Position numbers and translations under genes: made by a program. This document shows positions 17,887-27,465 of a stretch of 64,000 nucleotides of DNA, in pieces. The notes under the pieces were generated by a model. That model was not told the origin of the DNA. It saw only the letters and a program-made list of their open reading frames with translations, and searched no databases. Source of the stretch: Kosakonia radicincitans DSM 16656 (GTDB lineage: Bacteria > Pseudomonadota > Gammaproteobacteria > Enterobacterales > Enterobacteriaceae); the NCBI RefSeq assembly GCF_000280495.2, contig NZ_CP018016.1:4650001-4714000 (forward strand), written 5' to 3'. The first letter of the stretch is position 1. Each line of letters begins with the position of its first letter.

Positions 17887-20316
17887 TTACGAATACTTCT
17901 TCGTACGCCGGGTCGGCGCGGTATTCGCCGGATCGTCCGGCCAGACATGTTTCGGATAGCGCCCTTTCATCTCTTTTTGCACTTCACGATAAGCGCCGTT
18001 CCAGAATGCGCTTAAATCCCGCGTAATTTGCAGCGGCCGCTGCGCCGGGGAAAGCAGCTCCAGCACCAGCGCGACGCGCCCTTGAGCAATCCTCGGCGTG
18101 GCCGCTTCACCAAACATCTCCTGCATGCGAACCGCCAGCGCCGGTGGGTTATCTTCATGATAACGGATGGCAATCCGGCTTCCCGTCGGCACAGTGTAAT
18201 GCCCCGGCAGTTCACTATCCAGCCGTTGACGTAATGACCACGGCAGGGTGTTTTGTAATGCCTGCGTAACATCCAGCGCTTTTAAATCGCGCAGCGATCG
18301 GATACCGCCCATTTGTGGCAGTAACCATTGCTCCAGATTCTCCAGTAAAGAGGCCTCATCCACGGCGGGCCAGCCCTCTTCCGGCAGCCATTTCGCCGCG
18401 CAGTGTAAACGTAAACGGTACTGCACAGCCTCCGGTGTCCAGTTCAAAACTTGCAAGCCTTTATCGCGGATGCCGTTAAGCATCGCCTGATGCAGCTCCT
18501 CTTCTGAGGGTTTAGCCAGCGGCTGCACTTTCACCGTTAACTGGCCGATCCGGCTACGGCGAAAGGCTTTTAATGTGCCTTGCGCCTCGTCCCATTCGAC
18601 GGTATCCGATTGCTGCAACAGTTGTGGGCAGCGAGCGATCAGCGCCTCAATATCGAGCGGCAAGGCCAGTAAAATGCGCGCATCCGGTGACTGGCTTCCC
18701 TGCAATAACAACGGCGCAAGCAGCCACTCATGGCGATTTAGCGCATCGTCGGCATCCAGCGTCGCCCCCATACCGTTCGCCAGTTGATAACGCCCTTCCT
18801 GCCCGCGCCTGCGCGCAATACGATCGGCAAACGCACCGGCAAGCAACGGCGCCACCGCGCTGATATCCACTTCTCCCCCGCTGCTTTTTAGCCTACGAGC
18901 AAGCTGGCGCGCACGCTGCTGCCAGTTTGGCTGCGTGCGTGAAAAGGCCGCGTTTAAATCACTGTTTCCACCACGAGGTGGTTCTTCAAGGATGGCGGCC
19001 AGCGTCGCCGCCGTCGCGATCTCGTCATCCCCTTCAGCCGCCGCCAGCATTGCGGCCAGACGCGGATCATTACCCAGCGCGGCCATCCGCTGACCAAACG
19101 CTGTTAAACGACCCTCTTCCAGCGCCCGCAGTTGCGTAAGCAGCGTGCGCGCCGCCGCCAGATTAGTCGCCGGAGGCAGATCCAGCCAGCAAAGTTGCGC
19201 AGAATCCTGGCATCCCCAGAGTAATAATTCCATCAACAGACCGGATAAATCGCTGTGCAGAATTTCCGGGCTACTTTGCGCCGCTGCACGTTCAGCCTGC
19301 TCTTTACTTAATAAATGTACGCAAATCCCCGCTTCCAGACGCCCGGCGCGACCGGCACGCTGCGTCATCGACGCCACGCTGATGCGCTGTGTCATCAGCC
19401 GGGTTAAACCGCTGCGGGGATCAAAACGCGCCACGCGCTCCTGCGCGCTATCCACCACCAGGCGAATACCTTCGATGGTCAGACTGGTTTCGGCAATATT
19501 GGTGGCGAGCACCACTTTGCGCTGCCCGGCGGGCGTAGGCAAAATCGCCTTGCGTTGCTCGCTGAGCGGCAATGCGCCATAGAGAGGGCAAAGCAGCACA
19601 TCGCTGCCGACGCGGGCGGCCAGTTGCTCCTGCACGCGCTGGATCTCACCCACGCCTGGTAAAAACAGTAATAAGGAACCACGTTCCTCGCGCAGTAATC
19701 CGCTAACGACCTGCGCCACGGCTTCATCAAAGCGCTGATGCGCTGCCAGCGCCTGATAACGTTGCTCGACCGGGTATGCCCGCCCGGCAGAAACAATGGC
19801 AGGAGCCTGCGGCAAAAGGGTTTGCAGACGTTCGTTATCCAGCGTAGCGGACATCACCAACAATTTAAGATCGTCGCGCAGCCCCTGCTGGAGATCCAGC
19901 AGCAGCGCCAGCGCCAGATCCGCCTGCAAGCTACGTTCATGGAATTCATCGAGGATCACCAGCCCAATGCCGTTCAGCTCCGGATCCTGCTGGATGAGGC
20001 GCGTTAAAATTCCTTCAGTGACCACTTCGAGGCGCGTGTTCGGCCCTACGCAGGTCTCTGCACGCATGCGGTAACCCACGGTCTCGCCAGGTTTCTCATT
20101 CAGCAGTTCCGCCAGACGCTGCGCCACATTGCGCGCCGCCAGGCGACGCGGCTCCAGCAGCAAAATCCGCCCGTTGATCTCACCCTGTTGCAGCAGTTGT
20201 AACGGTAGCCAGGTGGATTTGCCGGCACCGGTCGGCGCGCTCAACAACACCTGAGAAGAGGAACGTAACGCAGCAAGGATATCGGGCAGAACAGCAGCAA
20301 CCGGCAGTGAGGACAC
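17887..20316 (-). CDS. hrpB: ATP-dependent RNA helicase-like protein HrpB
   Basis: A DEAH-box-type superfamily 2 helicase homologue of 809 residues; its cellular role remains poorly defined. Motif I is SAPTGAGKS (about 26-34), motif II LDEFHERS, motif III SAT, motif V region ATNIAETSLTIEGI and motif VI QRAGRAGR. The C-terminal HrpB-specific domain extends to the end (FWNGAYREVQKEMKGRYPKHVWPDDP). It lies upstream of mrcB on the same strand with a 110-base gap and diverges from thpR across 73 bases, as in E. coli. Confidence 0.96.
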   Translation of the reverse strand: MSSLPVAAVLPDILAALRSSSQVLLSAPTGAGKSTWLPLQLLQQGEINGRILLLEPRRLAARNVAQRLAELLNEKPGETVGYRMRAETCVGPNTRLEVVTEGILTRLIQQDPELNGIGLVILDEFHERSLQADLALALLLDLQQGLRDDLKLLVMSATLDNERLQTLLPQAPAIVSAGRAYPVEQRYQALAAHQRFDEAVAQVVSGLLREERGSLLLFLPGVGEIQRVQEQLAARVGSDVLLCPLYGALPLSEQRKAILPTPAGQRKVVLATNIAETSLTIEGIRLVVDSAQERVARFDPRSGLTRLMTQRISVASMTQRAGRAGRLEAGICVHLLSKEQAERAAAQSSPEILHSDLSGLLMELLLWGCQDSAQLCWLDLPPATNLAAARTLLTQLRALEEGRLTAFGQRMAALGNDPRLAAMLAAAEGDDEIATAATLAAILEEPPRGGNSDLNAAFSRTQPNWQQRARQLARRLKSSGGEVDISAVAPLLAGAFADRIARRRGQEGRYQLANGMGATLDADDALNRHEWLLAPLLLQGSQSPDARILLALPLDIEALIARCPQLLQQSDTVEWDEAQGTLKAFRRSRIGQLTVKVQPLAKPSEEELHQAMLNGIRDKGLQVLNWTPEAVQYRLRLHCAAKWLPEEGWPAVDEASLLENLEQWLLPQMGGIRSLRDLKALDVTQALQNTLPWSLRQRLDSELPGHYTVPTGSRIAIRYHEDNPPALAVRMQEMFGEAATPRIAQGRVALVLELLSPAQRPLQITRDLSAFWNGAYREVQKEMKGRYPKHVWPDDPANTAPTRRTKKYS

Positions 20317-20389
20317 AAAAGCTCCAGAGGATTCACATAAGAAGGCCAGCTAGTATACCATCGCCATAATTCATTACCGAGAACACGCC

Positions 20390-20923
20390 ATGCCCGAATC
20401 AAAAAGGCTGTTTTTCGCCCTCGAATTGCCTGCCGACATCCAGACGCAGGTCATTCACTGGCGCGCGCAGCACTTTCCTCCCGAAGCCGGACGCCCGGTG
20501 GCAGCAGCAAACCTGCATCTGACGCTGGCATTCCTCGGCGAGATCAGCGCGGAAAAGCAGCGTGCACTGGAAGGGCTGGCCGGGCGCATTCGCCAGCCGG
20601 GTTTTACACTTCATCTGGATGACGCTGGCCAGTGGCTGCGCTCCAGAGTGATATGGCTCGGCTCGCGCCAGCCGCCGCGCGGGTTGCTGCAACTGGCCGA
20701 TATGCTGCGAGCGCAGGCTTCGCGCAGCGGGTGTTATCAAAGCCCCCAACCGTTTCATCCGCATATTACGCTGCTGCGTGACGCCAACCGCGCAGTGACG
20801 CTCCCGCCGCCGGGGTTTCGCTGGTCTTTCCCGGTCAACGAATTTGCCCTGTATGAATCGCAGTTTATCCAGGGACGCACGCGTTACACGCCGCTGAACC
20901 GCTGGACGCTTAAAACAGAATAA
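20390..20923 (+). CDS. thpR: RNA 2',3'-cyclic phosphodiesterase (ThpR/LigT)
   Basis: A 2H-phosphoesterase that hydrolyses 2',3'-cyclic phosphates and shows reversible 2'-5' RNA ligase activity in E. coli. It has 177 residues. Both HxTx-type motifs are present, HLTL (in NLHLTLAFLG, about 43-46) and HITL (in FHPHITLLR, about 126-129). It begins at an ATG after a short divergent region shared with hrpB and is followed by sfsA after 12 bases, so the two likely form an operon. Confidence 0.95.
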   Translation: MPESKRLFFALELPADIQTQVIHWRAQHFPPEAGRPVAAANLHLTLAFLGEISAEKQRALEGLAGRIRQPGFTLHLDDAGQWLRSRVIWLGSRQPPRGLLQLADMLRAQASRSGCYQSPQPFHPHITLLRDANRAVTLPPPGFRWSFPVNEFALYESQFIQGRTRYTPLNRWTLKTE

Positions 20924-20935
20924 TAAGGATTTCCT

Positions 20936-21640
20936 ATGGAATTTATTCCGCCGCTTAAATCCGCCACGCTGATCCAGCGCTATAAACGTTTCCTGGCGGA
21001 TGTGATTACCCCGGAAGGAGAAACCCTGACATTGCACTGTCCTAATACCGGAGCGATGACAGGTTGCGCGACGCCAGGCGATACGGTGTGGTATTCCACT
21101 TCGACAAATCTGAAGCGCAAATATGCACACACCTGGGAATTAACTCAAACCCAGCAGGGCGCATTTATTTGCGTCAACACTCAACAGGCCAATGCATTAA
21201 CAAAAGAAGCCATTCTCGCCGATCGCCTGCCGGAACTGACGGGATATAGCTCGCTGAAAAGCGAAGTAAAATATGGTGCGGAGCGTAGCAGAATTGACTT
21301 TCTGTTACAGGCAGAGGATCGTCGCAACTGCTATATTGAAGTAAAATCGGTCACGCTCGCCGAGCAGCAGTCAGGCTACTTTCCGGATGCCGTCACCCTG
21401 CGAGGACAAAAGCATCTGCGGGAGTTAATGAGCGTCGCGGCCAGCGGCGATCGCGCGGTAATTCTGTTTGCCGTCCTGCACTCTGCCGTTGAACATTTTT
21501 CTCCTGCACGCCATATTGACGAGGAATACGCACGATTATTGAGTGACGCACAACGTCAGGGGGTAGAAGTAATCGCTTATAAAGCGGAACTTTCTGCCGA
21601 TAATATCACTCTTAGGTTGCCGCTACCTTTTACGGTATAA
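20936..21640 (+). CDS. sfsA: SfsA, sugar fermentation stimulation protein A family
   Basis: A 234-residue protein of the SfsA family. In E. coli it was found as a multicopy stimulator of maltose gene expression and proposed to bind DNA; the C-terminal half has a nuclease-like fold with [11 protein letters not shown] and [12 protein letters not shown], whose Asp, Glu and Lys resemble a PD-(D/E)xK site. The start follows AAGGATTTCCT. It is translated just after thpR and upstream of dksA. The precise biochemical role is unsettled. Confidence 0.95.
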   Translation: MEFIPPLKSATLIQRYKRFLADVITPEGETLTLHCPNTGAMTGCATPGDTVWYSTSTNLKRKYAHTWELTQTQQGAFICVNTQQANALTKEAILADRLPELTGYSSLKSEVKYGAERSRIDFLLQAEDRRNCYIEVKSVTLAEQQSGYFPDAVTLRGQKHLRELMSVAASGDRAVILFAVLHSAVEHFSPARHIDEEYARLLSDAQRQGVEVIAYKAELSADNITLRLPLPFTV

Positions 21641-21814
21641 AGGGCAAGCAGTTGACAGGTCAGTGATTTGTTCGCGTGCGCAAATACGCTTTTCCTCACA
21701 GCGTTGTCAAGTGTTACGTTTAGATATTTGCCATCTGTAAAAGCATCTGTTATTTATAGCGGCCTGATTTTTCCCCCACACGGGGATCGATAGTGCGTGT
21801 TAAGGAGAAGCAAC

Positions 21815-22270
21815 ATGCAAGAAGGGCAAAACCGTAAAACATCGTCCCTGAGTATTCTCGCCATCGCTGGGGTGGAGCCGTATCAAGAGAAACCGGGCGA
21901 AGAGTATATGAACGAAGCCCAGCTGGCGCACTTCAAGCGAATTCTTGAAGCATGGCGTAATCAACTCAGGGATGAAGTCGATCGCACCGTTACGCATATG
22001 CAGGACGAAGCTGCTAACTTCCCGGATCCGGTTGACCGTGCCGCCCAGGAAGAAGAGTTCAGCCTCGAACTGCGTAACCGCGATCGCGAGCGCAAGCTGA
22101 TTAAAAAGATCGAGAAGACGTTGAAAAAAGTAGAAGACGAAGATTTCGGCTTCTGTGAATCCTGCGGCGTGGAAATTGGTATCCGTCGTCTGGAAGCGCG
22201 TCCAACCGCCGATCTGTGCATCGACTGTAAAACGCTGGCGGAAATCCGCGAAAAACAGATGGCGGGTTAA
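21815..22270 (+). CDS. dksA: RNA polymerase-binding transcription factor DksA
   Basis: Binds the RNA polymerase secondary channel and, with ppGpp, adjusts rRNA and amino-acid gene transcription. The 151-residue product starts at the ATG at 21815, chosen because TAAGGAG lies about ten bases upstream and E. coli starts there. The coiled coil carries the tip acidic residues in [13 protein letters not shown] (about 71 and 74). The zinc finger is CESCG (about 114-118) with CIDCK (about 135-139). It has its own 174-base upstream region and is followed by gluQ after a hairpin. Confidence 0.98.
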   Translation: MQEGQNRKTSSLSILAIAGVEPYQEKPGEEYMNEAQLAHFKRILEAWRNQLRDEVDRTVTHMQDEAANFPDPVDRAAQEEEFSLELRNRDRERKLIKKIEKTLKKVEDEDFGFCESCGVEIGIRRLEARPTADLCIDCKTLAEIREKQMAG

Positions 22271-22320
22271 TCCCCCGTTATCACTGATGACGCATCACTT
22301 AGGCGTGGTGCGCCTTATAC

Positions 22321-22350
22321 GGCGGGAGTGATTCCCGCCCTATATTTCTT
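22321..22350 (+). terminator. Terminator-like hairpin between dksA and gluQ
   Basis: GGCGGGA (22321-22327) pairs with TCCCGCC (22333-22339) and is followed by CTATATTTCTTT. A smaller stem, AGGCG/CGCCT, lies at 22301-22315. A terminator here that limits gluQ read-through is known in related enterobacteria. Confidence 0.7.
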
Positions 22351-22361
22351 TGCCTGTCGAT

Positions 22362-23228
22362 ATGCCTGAATCTCACTATATTGGGCGCTTTGCGCCATCT
22401 CCTTCCGGTGAACTGCACTTTGGCTCATTGATTGCTGCGCTTGGCAGCTACCTGCAGGCCCGCGCCAATCAGGGCGCCTGGCTCGTCCGTATCGAAGATA
22501 TTGATCCCCCTCGTGAGGTTCCCGGTGCAGCAGCGACGATTTTGCGTCAGCTGGAACACTATGGTCTGCACTGGGACGGTGAAGTGCTGTGGCAATCGCA
22601 ACGACATGATGCCTACCGTGAAGTACTCGCTACTTTGCAACGTGACGGTTTAAGTTACTTCTGTACCTGCACCCGCGCGCGTATCCAGAGTATCGGCGGC
22701 ATCTACGACGGCTACTGCCGCACCCGACACAACGGCCCGGAAAATGCCGCGCTACGTCTGTTGCAACATCATCCGGTACTGCATTTTGACGATCGGCTAC
22801 GCGGTCGCATTGTGACCGATGAAAAACTGGCGCGGGAAGATTTTATTATTCATCGTCGTGATGGGTTGTTCGCTTATAACCTGGCCGTCGTGGTCGACGA
22901 TCATTTTCAGGGCGTGACGGAGATCGTTCGCGGCGCGGATCTGATTGAACCGACAGTGCGGCAAATCTCGCTCTATCAGCAGCTTGGCTGGCCTGTGCCT
23001 GGGTATATTCATCTACCTCTGGCACTTAACGAGCAAGGGAATAAGCTCTCCAAGCAAAACCATGCTCCTGCCTTGCCTGGCGGCGATCCCCGCCCCATAA
23101 TAATCAGGGCTTTACAATTTCTGAACCAGGATGTAACAAATGAGTGGCAGGATCTCAGCATCGAAGTGTTGCTGAACCAGGCGGTCGAAAATTGGTCACT
23201 TTCCCGCGTGTCTGAGGGGCAGATGTGA
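22362..23228 (+). CDS. gluQ: Glutamyl-Q tRNA(Asp) synthetase
   Basis: A truncated glutamyl-tRNA synthetase homologue that attaches glutamate to queuosine in the tRNA(Asp) anticodon. The ATG at 22362 gives 288 residues (E. coli 308, differing mainly at the ends); a TTG at 22350 is an alternative. The class I signature is [15 protein letters not shown], with a KLSKQNHA motif replacing KMSKS. A zinc site is suggested by CTCTRA and the Tyr/Cys in IYDGYC. No anticodon-binding domain is present, as expected. No clear Shine-Dalgarno precedes it, fitting low or read-through-dependent expression after dksA. Confidence 0.95.
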   Translation: MPESHYIGRFAPSPSGELHFGSLIAALGSYLQARANQGAWLVRIEDIDPPREVPGAAATILRQLEHYGLHWDGEVLWQSQRHDAYREVLATLQRDGLSYFCTCTRARIQSIGGIYDGYCRTRHNGPENAALRLLQHHPVLHFDDRLRGRIVTDEKLAREDFIIHRRDGLFAYNLAVVVDDHFQGVTEIVRGADLIEPTVRQISLYQQLGWPVPGYIHLPLALNEQGNKLSKQNHAPALPGGDPRPIIIRALQFLNQDVTNEWQDLSIEVLLNQAVENWSLSRVSEGQM

Positions 23229-23312
23229 ATACATCATTCTCAAATGCGTCGCGCTGAGCTATGATTAGCCGCTATTTTTTTGTCCTGACGTTTGACACTA
23301 CCGAGGTGTACT

Positions 23313-24710
23313 ATTTTTACCCGAGTCGCTAATTTTTGCCGCAAGGTGCTAAGCCGCGAAGAGAGCATCGCCGTCGAGGCGTTGGCTCAACCGCAGATGA
23401 CGGTTATTCCGCGTGAGCAGCACGCTATTTCCCGCAAAGATATCAGTGAAAATGCGCTCAAGGTGCTCTATCGTCTGAATAAAGCGGGCTACGACGCTTA
23501 CCTGGTAGGCGGCGGCGTGCGCGACTTATTGCTGGGCAAAAAACCAAAAGATTTTGACGTCACCACCAGCGCCACGCCGGATCAGGTACGCAAACTGTTC
23601 CGCAACTGCCGGCTGGTCGGCCGCCGTTTCCGCCTCGCACATGTCATGTTCGGCCCGGAAATTATTGAAGTTGCCACCTTCCGCGGCCACCACGACGAAC
23701 AGCAAACCGATCGTTCTATTTCCCAGCGCGGCCAGAACGGCATGCTGCTGCGTGACAATATCTTCGGTTCTATCGAAGAAGATGCCCAGCGTCGCGACTT
23801 CACCATCAATAGCCTTTATTACAGCGTTGCCGATTTTACCGTGCGTGATTACGTCGGGGGCATGCGCGATCTGGAAGAGGGCGTGATTCGCCTGATTGGC
23901 AACCCGGAAACCCGCTACCGTGAAGATCCGGTGCGCATGCTGCGCGCGGTGCGCTTCGCCGCCAAGCTGGGGATGCGCATCAGTGAAGAGACAGCCGAGC
24001 CTATCCCGCGTCTGGCCACATTAATTAACGACGTTCCGCCCGCGCGTCTGTTTGAGGAATCCCTCAAGCTGCTGCAGGCTGGCTATGGTTACGACACCTG
24101 CCGCTTGCTGCGCGAATATGGCCTGTTCCAGCCCCTGTTCCCGACCATCACCCGCTACTTCACCGAAAAAGGTGACAGCCCGATGGAGCGCATTATTGAG
24201 CAGGTGCTGAAGAATACCGACAACCGTATCCACAATGATATGCGCGTCAACCCGGCGTTCCTGTTTGCCGCTATGTTCTGGTATCCACTGCTGGAGGATG
24301 CCCAGCGCATTGCGCAGGAAGGCGGTCTTGCCTATTACGATGCGTTCGCGCTGGCGATGAATGACGTGCTGGATGAAGCCTGTCGTTCGCTGGCCATTCC
24401 AAAACGCATTACGACGCTTATCCGTGATATCTGGCAGCTACAGCTGCGGATGTCCCGCCGCCAGGGTAAACGCGCCTGGAAGCTGATGGAGCATCCGAAA
24501 TTCCGCGCCGCTTACGATCTGCTGGTGCTGCGCGCCGAAGCGGAAAACAACGGCGAGCTGCAACGTCTGGCGAAATGGTGGGGGGAATTCCAGGTTTCTG
24601 CGCCGCCCACACAAAAAGATATGCTGGATGATTTAGGCGAAGAGCCAGCCGAACGCCGCCGTCATCGCCGCCCGCGCAAACGTACGCCGCGCCGTGAGGG
24701 CAGTGCGTGA
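23313..24710 (+). CDS. pcnB: Poly(A) polymerase I, apparently using an ATT start codon
   Basis: Adds poly(A) tails to RNA 3' ends, promoting decay. Starting at ATT (23313) gives 465 residues, exactly the E. coli length ([14 protein letters not shown]), with GAGGT about five bases upstream. No ATG or GTG lies near; the only upstream alternative is a TTG at 23292 that adds MTLPRCT. E. coli pcnB is an established case of AUU initiation, limiting synthesis of this toxic enzyme. Nucleotidyltransferase motifs are [11 protein letters not shown] and KDFDVTT, then [17 protein letters not shown]. The C-terminus is a basic RNA-binding tail. Its stop overlaps folK. Confidence 0.94.
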   Translation: MFTRVANFCRKVLSREESIAVEALAQPQMTVIPREQHAISRKDISENALKVLYRLNKAGYDAYLVGGGVRDLLLGKKPKDFDVTTSATPDQVRKLFRNCRLVGRRFRLAHVMFGPEIIEVATFRGHHDEQQTDRSISQRGQNGMLLRDNIFGSIEEDAQRRDFTINSLYYSVADFTVRDYVGGMRDLEEGVIRLIGNPETRYREDPVRMLRAVRFAAKLGMRISEETAEPIPRLATLINDVPPARLFEESLKLLQAGYGYDTCRLLREYGLFQPLFPTITRYFTEKGDSPMERIIEQVLKNTDNRIHNDMRVNPAFLFAAMFWYPLLEDAQRIAQEGGLAYYDAFALAMNDVLDEACRSLAIPKRITTLIRDIWQLQLRMSRRQGKRAWKLMEHPKFRAAYDLLVLRAEAENNGELQRLAKWWGEFQVSAPPTQKDMLDDLGEEPAERRRHRRPRKRTPRREGSA

Positions 24711-25186
24711 CTCTCGCTTACATCGCGCTGGGCAGCAATCTCGCATCGCCGCTTGATCAGGTCAACGCGGCGATCGCCGCCCTCGGCGAAATCCCACAAA
24801 GCCGCATTGTGGCGGTCTCTTCGCTCTATCGCACTCCCCCGCTCGGGCCGCCGGATCAGCCGGATTATCTCAACGCTGCCGTGGCGCTGGAAACAACGCT
24901 TGCGCCTGAAGCGCTGCTCGATCACACCCAACGGATTGAGTTACAGCAGGGCCGCGTACGTAAAGCGGAGCGCTGGGGGCCACGCACACTCGATCTCGAT
25001 ATCATGCTGTTCGGTTCCTTAACGCTGAATACGCAACGCCTGACGGTTCCGCATTACGATATGAAAAACCGTGGTTTTATGCTGTGGCCGCTGTTTGAAA
25101 TCGCCCCCGATCTGCACTTCCCGGATGGCGCTTCGCTGCGCGCCACGCTGGAACAGCTCAACGCGCCAAAACCCGACGCCTGGTAA
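24707..25186 (+). CDS. folK: 6-hydroxymethyl-7,8-dihydropterin pyrophosphokinase
   Basis: Transfers pyrophosphate from ATP to 6-hydroxymethyl-dihydropterin in folate synthesis. It has 159 residues, the E. coli length, starting at a GTG that overlaps the pcnB stop (GTGA). The family signature [15 protein letters not shown] contains the two magnesium-binding aspartates (about 95 and 97), and YIALGSNL opens the protein. It is translationally coupled to pcnB. In E. coli K-12 a fimbrial operon follows; here panB comes 100 bases later. Confidence 0.97.
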   Translation: MTLAYIALGSNLASPLDQVNAAIAALGEIPQSRIVAVSSLYRTPPLGPPDQPDYLNAAVALETTLAPEALLDHTQRIELQQGRVRKAERWGPRTLDLDIMLFGSLTLNTQRLTVPHYDMKNRGFMLWPLFEIAPDLHFPDGASLRATLEQLNAPKPDAW

Positions 25187-25285
25187 TTCCCTCTGCCGCC
25201 TCTTTGCGACGGCCTAAAATCATTGCCCGCCTGAATGTTACTGATAGAATGCGCCAGAACACGCTTTGAACTATCAGGAAACACT

Positions 25286-26077
25286 ATGAAACCTACCACC
25301 ATCTCCTGGCTGCATAAGTGTAAACAGGATAAGAAACGCTTCGCGACAATCACCGCTTACGACTACAGCTTCGCCAAACTGTTTGCCGAAGAAGGGATTA
25401 ACGTGATGCTGGTTGGCGACTCGTTAGGGATGACGGTACAAGGTCATGATTCCACCCTGCCCGTCACCGTGGCAGATATCGCTTATCACACACAAGCGGT
25501 GCGCCGCGGTGCTCCATCATGCCTGCTGCTCGCCGATCTGCCGTTTATGGCGTATGCCACACCGGAACAGGCCTTTGAGAATTCCGCCATCGTGATGCGC
25601 GCGGGCGCCAATATGGTGAAAATCGAAGGTGGCCGCTGGCTGGCGCCGACGGTAAAAATGCTCACCGAACGCGCGGTGCCAGTGTGCGGTCATCTCGGCC
25701 TGACACCGCAATCAGTCAATATTTTCGGCGGTTACAAAGTTCAGGGGCGCGGCGACGCGGCTCAGGGGCTGCTTGACGATGCGCTGGCACTGGAAGCCGC
25801 CGGAGCGCAACTGCTGGTGCTGGAGTGCGTGCCGTTGGAACTGGCGCAGCGTATTACCGCCGCATTAACCATCCCGGTGATCGGAATTGGCGCAGGCAAT
25901 GTTACCGACGGCCAGATTCTGGTTATGCATGACGCGTTTGGCATCACTGGCGGCCATATTCCTAAATTTGCTAAAAATTTCCTCAATGATGCAGGCGACA
26001 TGCGCGCAGCGGTCAGGCAGTATGTTGCCGAAGTCGAGTCCGGCGTCTATCCGGGCGAAGAACACAGTTTCCATTAA
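25286..26077 (+). CDS. panB: 3-methyl-2-oxobutanoate hydroxymethyltransferase
   Basis: Makes ketopantoate from alpha-ketoisovalerate and methylene-tetrahydrofolate, the first committed step to pantothenate. The ATG at 25286 gives 263 residues (E. coli 264), with AGGAAAC upstream; the longer open frame is not supported. Magnesium and substrate residues appear in [19 protein letters not shown] and [10 protein letters not shown], with the catalytic Glu in LVLECVP. It leads the panBC operon, 11 bases before panC. Confidence 0.97.
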   Translation: MKPTTISWLHKCKQDKKRFATITAYDYSFAKLFAEEGINVMLVGDSLGMTVQGHDSTLPVTVADIAYHTQAVRRGAPSCLLLADLPFMAYATPEQAFENSAIVMRAGANMVKIEGGRWLAPTVKMLTERAVPVCGHLGLTPQSVNIFGGYKVQGRGDAAQGLLDDALALEAAGAQLLVLECVPLELAQRITAALTIPVIGIGAGNVTDGQILVMHDAFGITGGHIPKFAKNFLNDAGDMRAAVRQYVAEVESGVYPGEEHSFH

Positions 26078-26088
26078 GGAGTCCTGTT

Positions 26089-26952
26089 GTGTTGATTATT
26101 GAAACCCTCCCGCTGCTGCGTCAGCATATTCGCCGACTGCATCAGGAAGGGAAACGCATTGCGCTGGTCCCGACCATGGGTAACCTGCACGATGGCCATA
26201 TGAAGCTGGTCGATGAAGCGAAAGCCCGCGCCGACGCGGTAGTGGTGAGCATTTTTGTTAACCCGATGCAATTCGACCGTCCGGACGACCTGGCGCGCTA
26301 CCCGCGTACTTTGCAGGATGATTGCGAGAAGCTGAACAAGCGCAAGGTGGATTTTGTTTTCGCGCCTGCGCCTGCCGATATCTATCCGCAGGGCACCGAA
26401 GGTCAAACCTATGTTGACGTTCCGGGCCTCTCCACCATGCTGGAGGGCGCCAGCCGTCCGGGGCATTTCCGCGGCGTTTCCACCATCGTCAGCAAGTTGT
26501 TTAATCTGGTACAGCCGGATATCGCCTGCTTCGGCGAGAAGGATTATCAGCAGTTGCAGCTGATCCGCAAAATGGTTGCTGATATGGGCTATGACATCGA
26601 GATCGTCGGCGTGCCGACGGTACGCGCGAAAGATGGTCTGGCACTGAGTTCACGCAACGGTTACCTCACCGCTGACGAGCGTAAAATCGCCCCGGCGTTG
26701 AGCAAAGTGATGAATGCCACTGCAGAAAAATTGCAGGCAGGCGCGAGCGACGAAGAAGAGCTGATCGCCATTGCAGCCCAGGAAATCAACGATGCTGGTC
26801 TGCGCGCTGACGATATTCAGATCCGCGATGCCGACACGCTGGAGGCGCTCTCGAGCAAAAGCCAGCGCGCGGTGATTTTAATGGCGGCCTGGCTCGGACA
26901 GGCGCGCCTTATCGACAATAAAGTGGTTGAACTTGCCCGTCAGGCAGGGTAA
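26089..26952 (+). CDS. panC: Pantothenate synthetase
   Basis: Ligates pantoate and beta-alanine using ATP. It has 287 residues, four longer than E. coli at the C-terminus. The start is GTG (26089) with AAGGAG about seven bases upstream. Cytidylyltransferase-fold motifs are [11 protein letters not shown] (HxGH type), [26 protein letters not shown] and the KMSKS-like [10 protein letters not shown]. It is operonic with panB. Confidence 0.97.
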   Translation: MLIIETLPLLRQHIRRLHQEGKRIALVPTMGNLHDGHMKLVDEAKARADAVVVSIFVNPMQFDRPDDLARYPRTLQDDCEKLNKRKVDFVFAPAPADIYPQGTEGQTYVDVPGLSTMLEGASRPGHFRGVSTIVSKLFNLVQPDIACFGEKDYQQLQLIRKMVADMGYDIEIVGVPTVRAKDGLALSSRNGYLTADERKIAPALSKVMNATAEKLQAGASDEEELIAIAAQEINDAGLRADDIQIRDADTLEALSSKSQRAVILMAAWLGQARLIDNKVVELARQAG

Positions 26953-26971
26953 AAATTTCGCCAGGACTCCG

Positions 26972-27003
26972 CTCCCGCTAAGACTTTTCACGGTCTGCGG
27001 GAG
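26972..27003. repeat. Inverted repeat in the panC-panD gap
   Basis: CTCCCGC (26972-26978) and GCGGGAG (26997-27003) flank an 18-base spacer. There is no T-tract. It may be a weak transcript-end structure before panD; yadD, which sits here in E. coli, is absent. Confidence 0.35.
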
Positions 27004-27079
27004 TGAAATGAGCATGCGGGGAAATGCAGGATGCCGCCCCTCATTTTTAGCTGACTTATCCGTAATGAAGGTTTAACTC

Positions 27080-27460
27080 ATGATTCGCACAATGCTGCAA
27101 GGCAAGCTCCACCGCGTCAAAGTGACACAGGCCGACCTGCACTATGAAGGTTCCTGCGCAATTGACCAGGATTTCCTTGAGGCGGCTGGTATTCTCGAAT
27201 ATGAAGCCATCGATATCTATAACGTGACCAACGGCAAACGCTTCTCAACCTACGCGATTGCCGGGGAACGCGGTTCCAGAATTATTTCGGTTAACGGCGC
27301 AGCGGCGCACTGCGCAGACGTGGGCGATATCCTGATTATCGCCAGCTACGTTACCGTACCGGATGAGGTTGCCCGTAGCTGGCAGCCGAAAATGGCCTAT
27401 TTTGACGGCGACAACGAAATGAAACGCACCGCGAAAGCCGTGCCGGTTCAGGTTGCCTGA
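27080..27460 (+). CDS. panD: Aspartate 1-decarboxylase (pyruvoyl enzyme) proenzyme
   Basis: Makes beta-alanine from aspartate for pantothenate. It has 126 residues, the E. coli length. The self-cleavage site Gly24-Ser25 is in HYEGSCAI; cleavage converts Ser25 to the pyruvoyl cofactor. Tyr58 region ([16 protein letters not shown]) is intact. Unlike E. coli, no yadD separates it from panC, and only five bases separate it from the convergent yadE stop. Confidence 0.97.
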   Translation: MIRTMLQGKLHRVKVTQADLHYEGSCAIDQDFLEAAGILEYEAIDIYNVTNGKRFSTYAIAGERGSRIISVNGAAAHCADVGDILIIASYVTVPDEVARSWQPKMAYFDGDNEMKRTAKAVPVQVA

Positions 27461-27465
27461 TTCCC

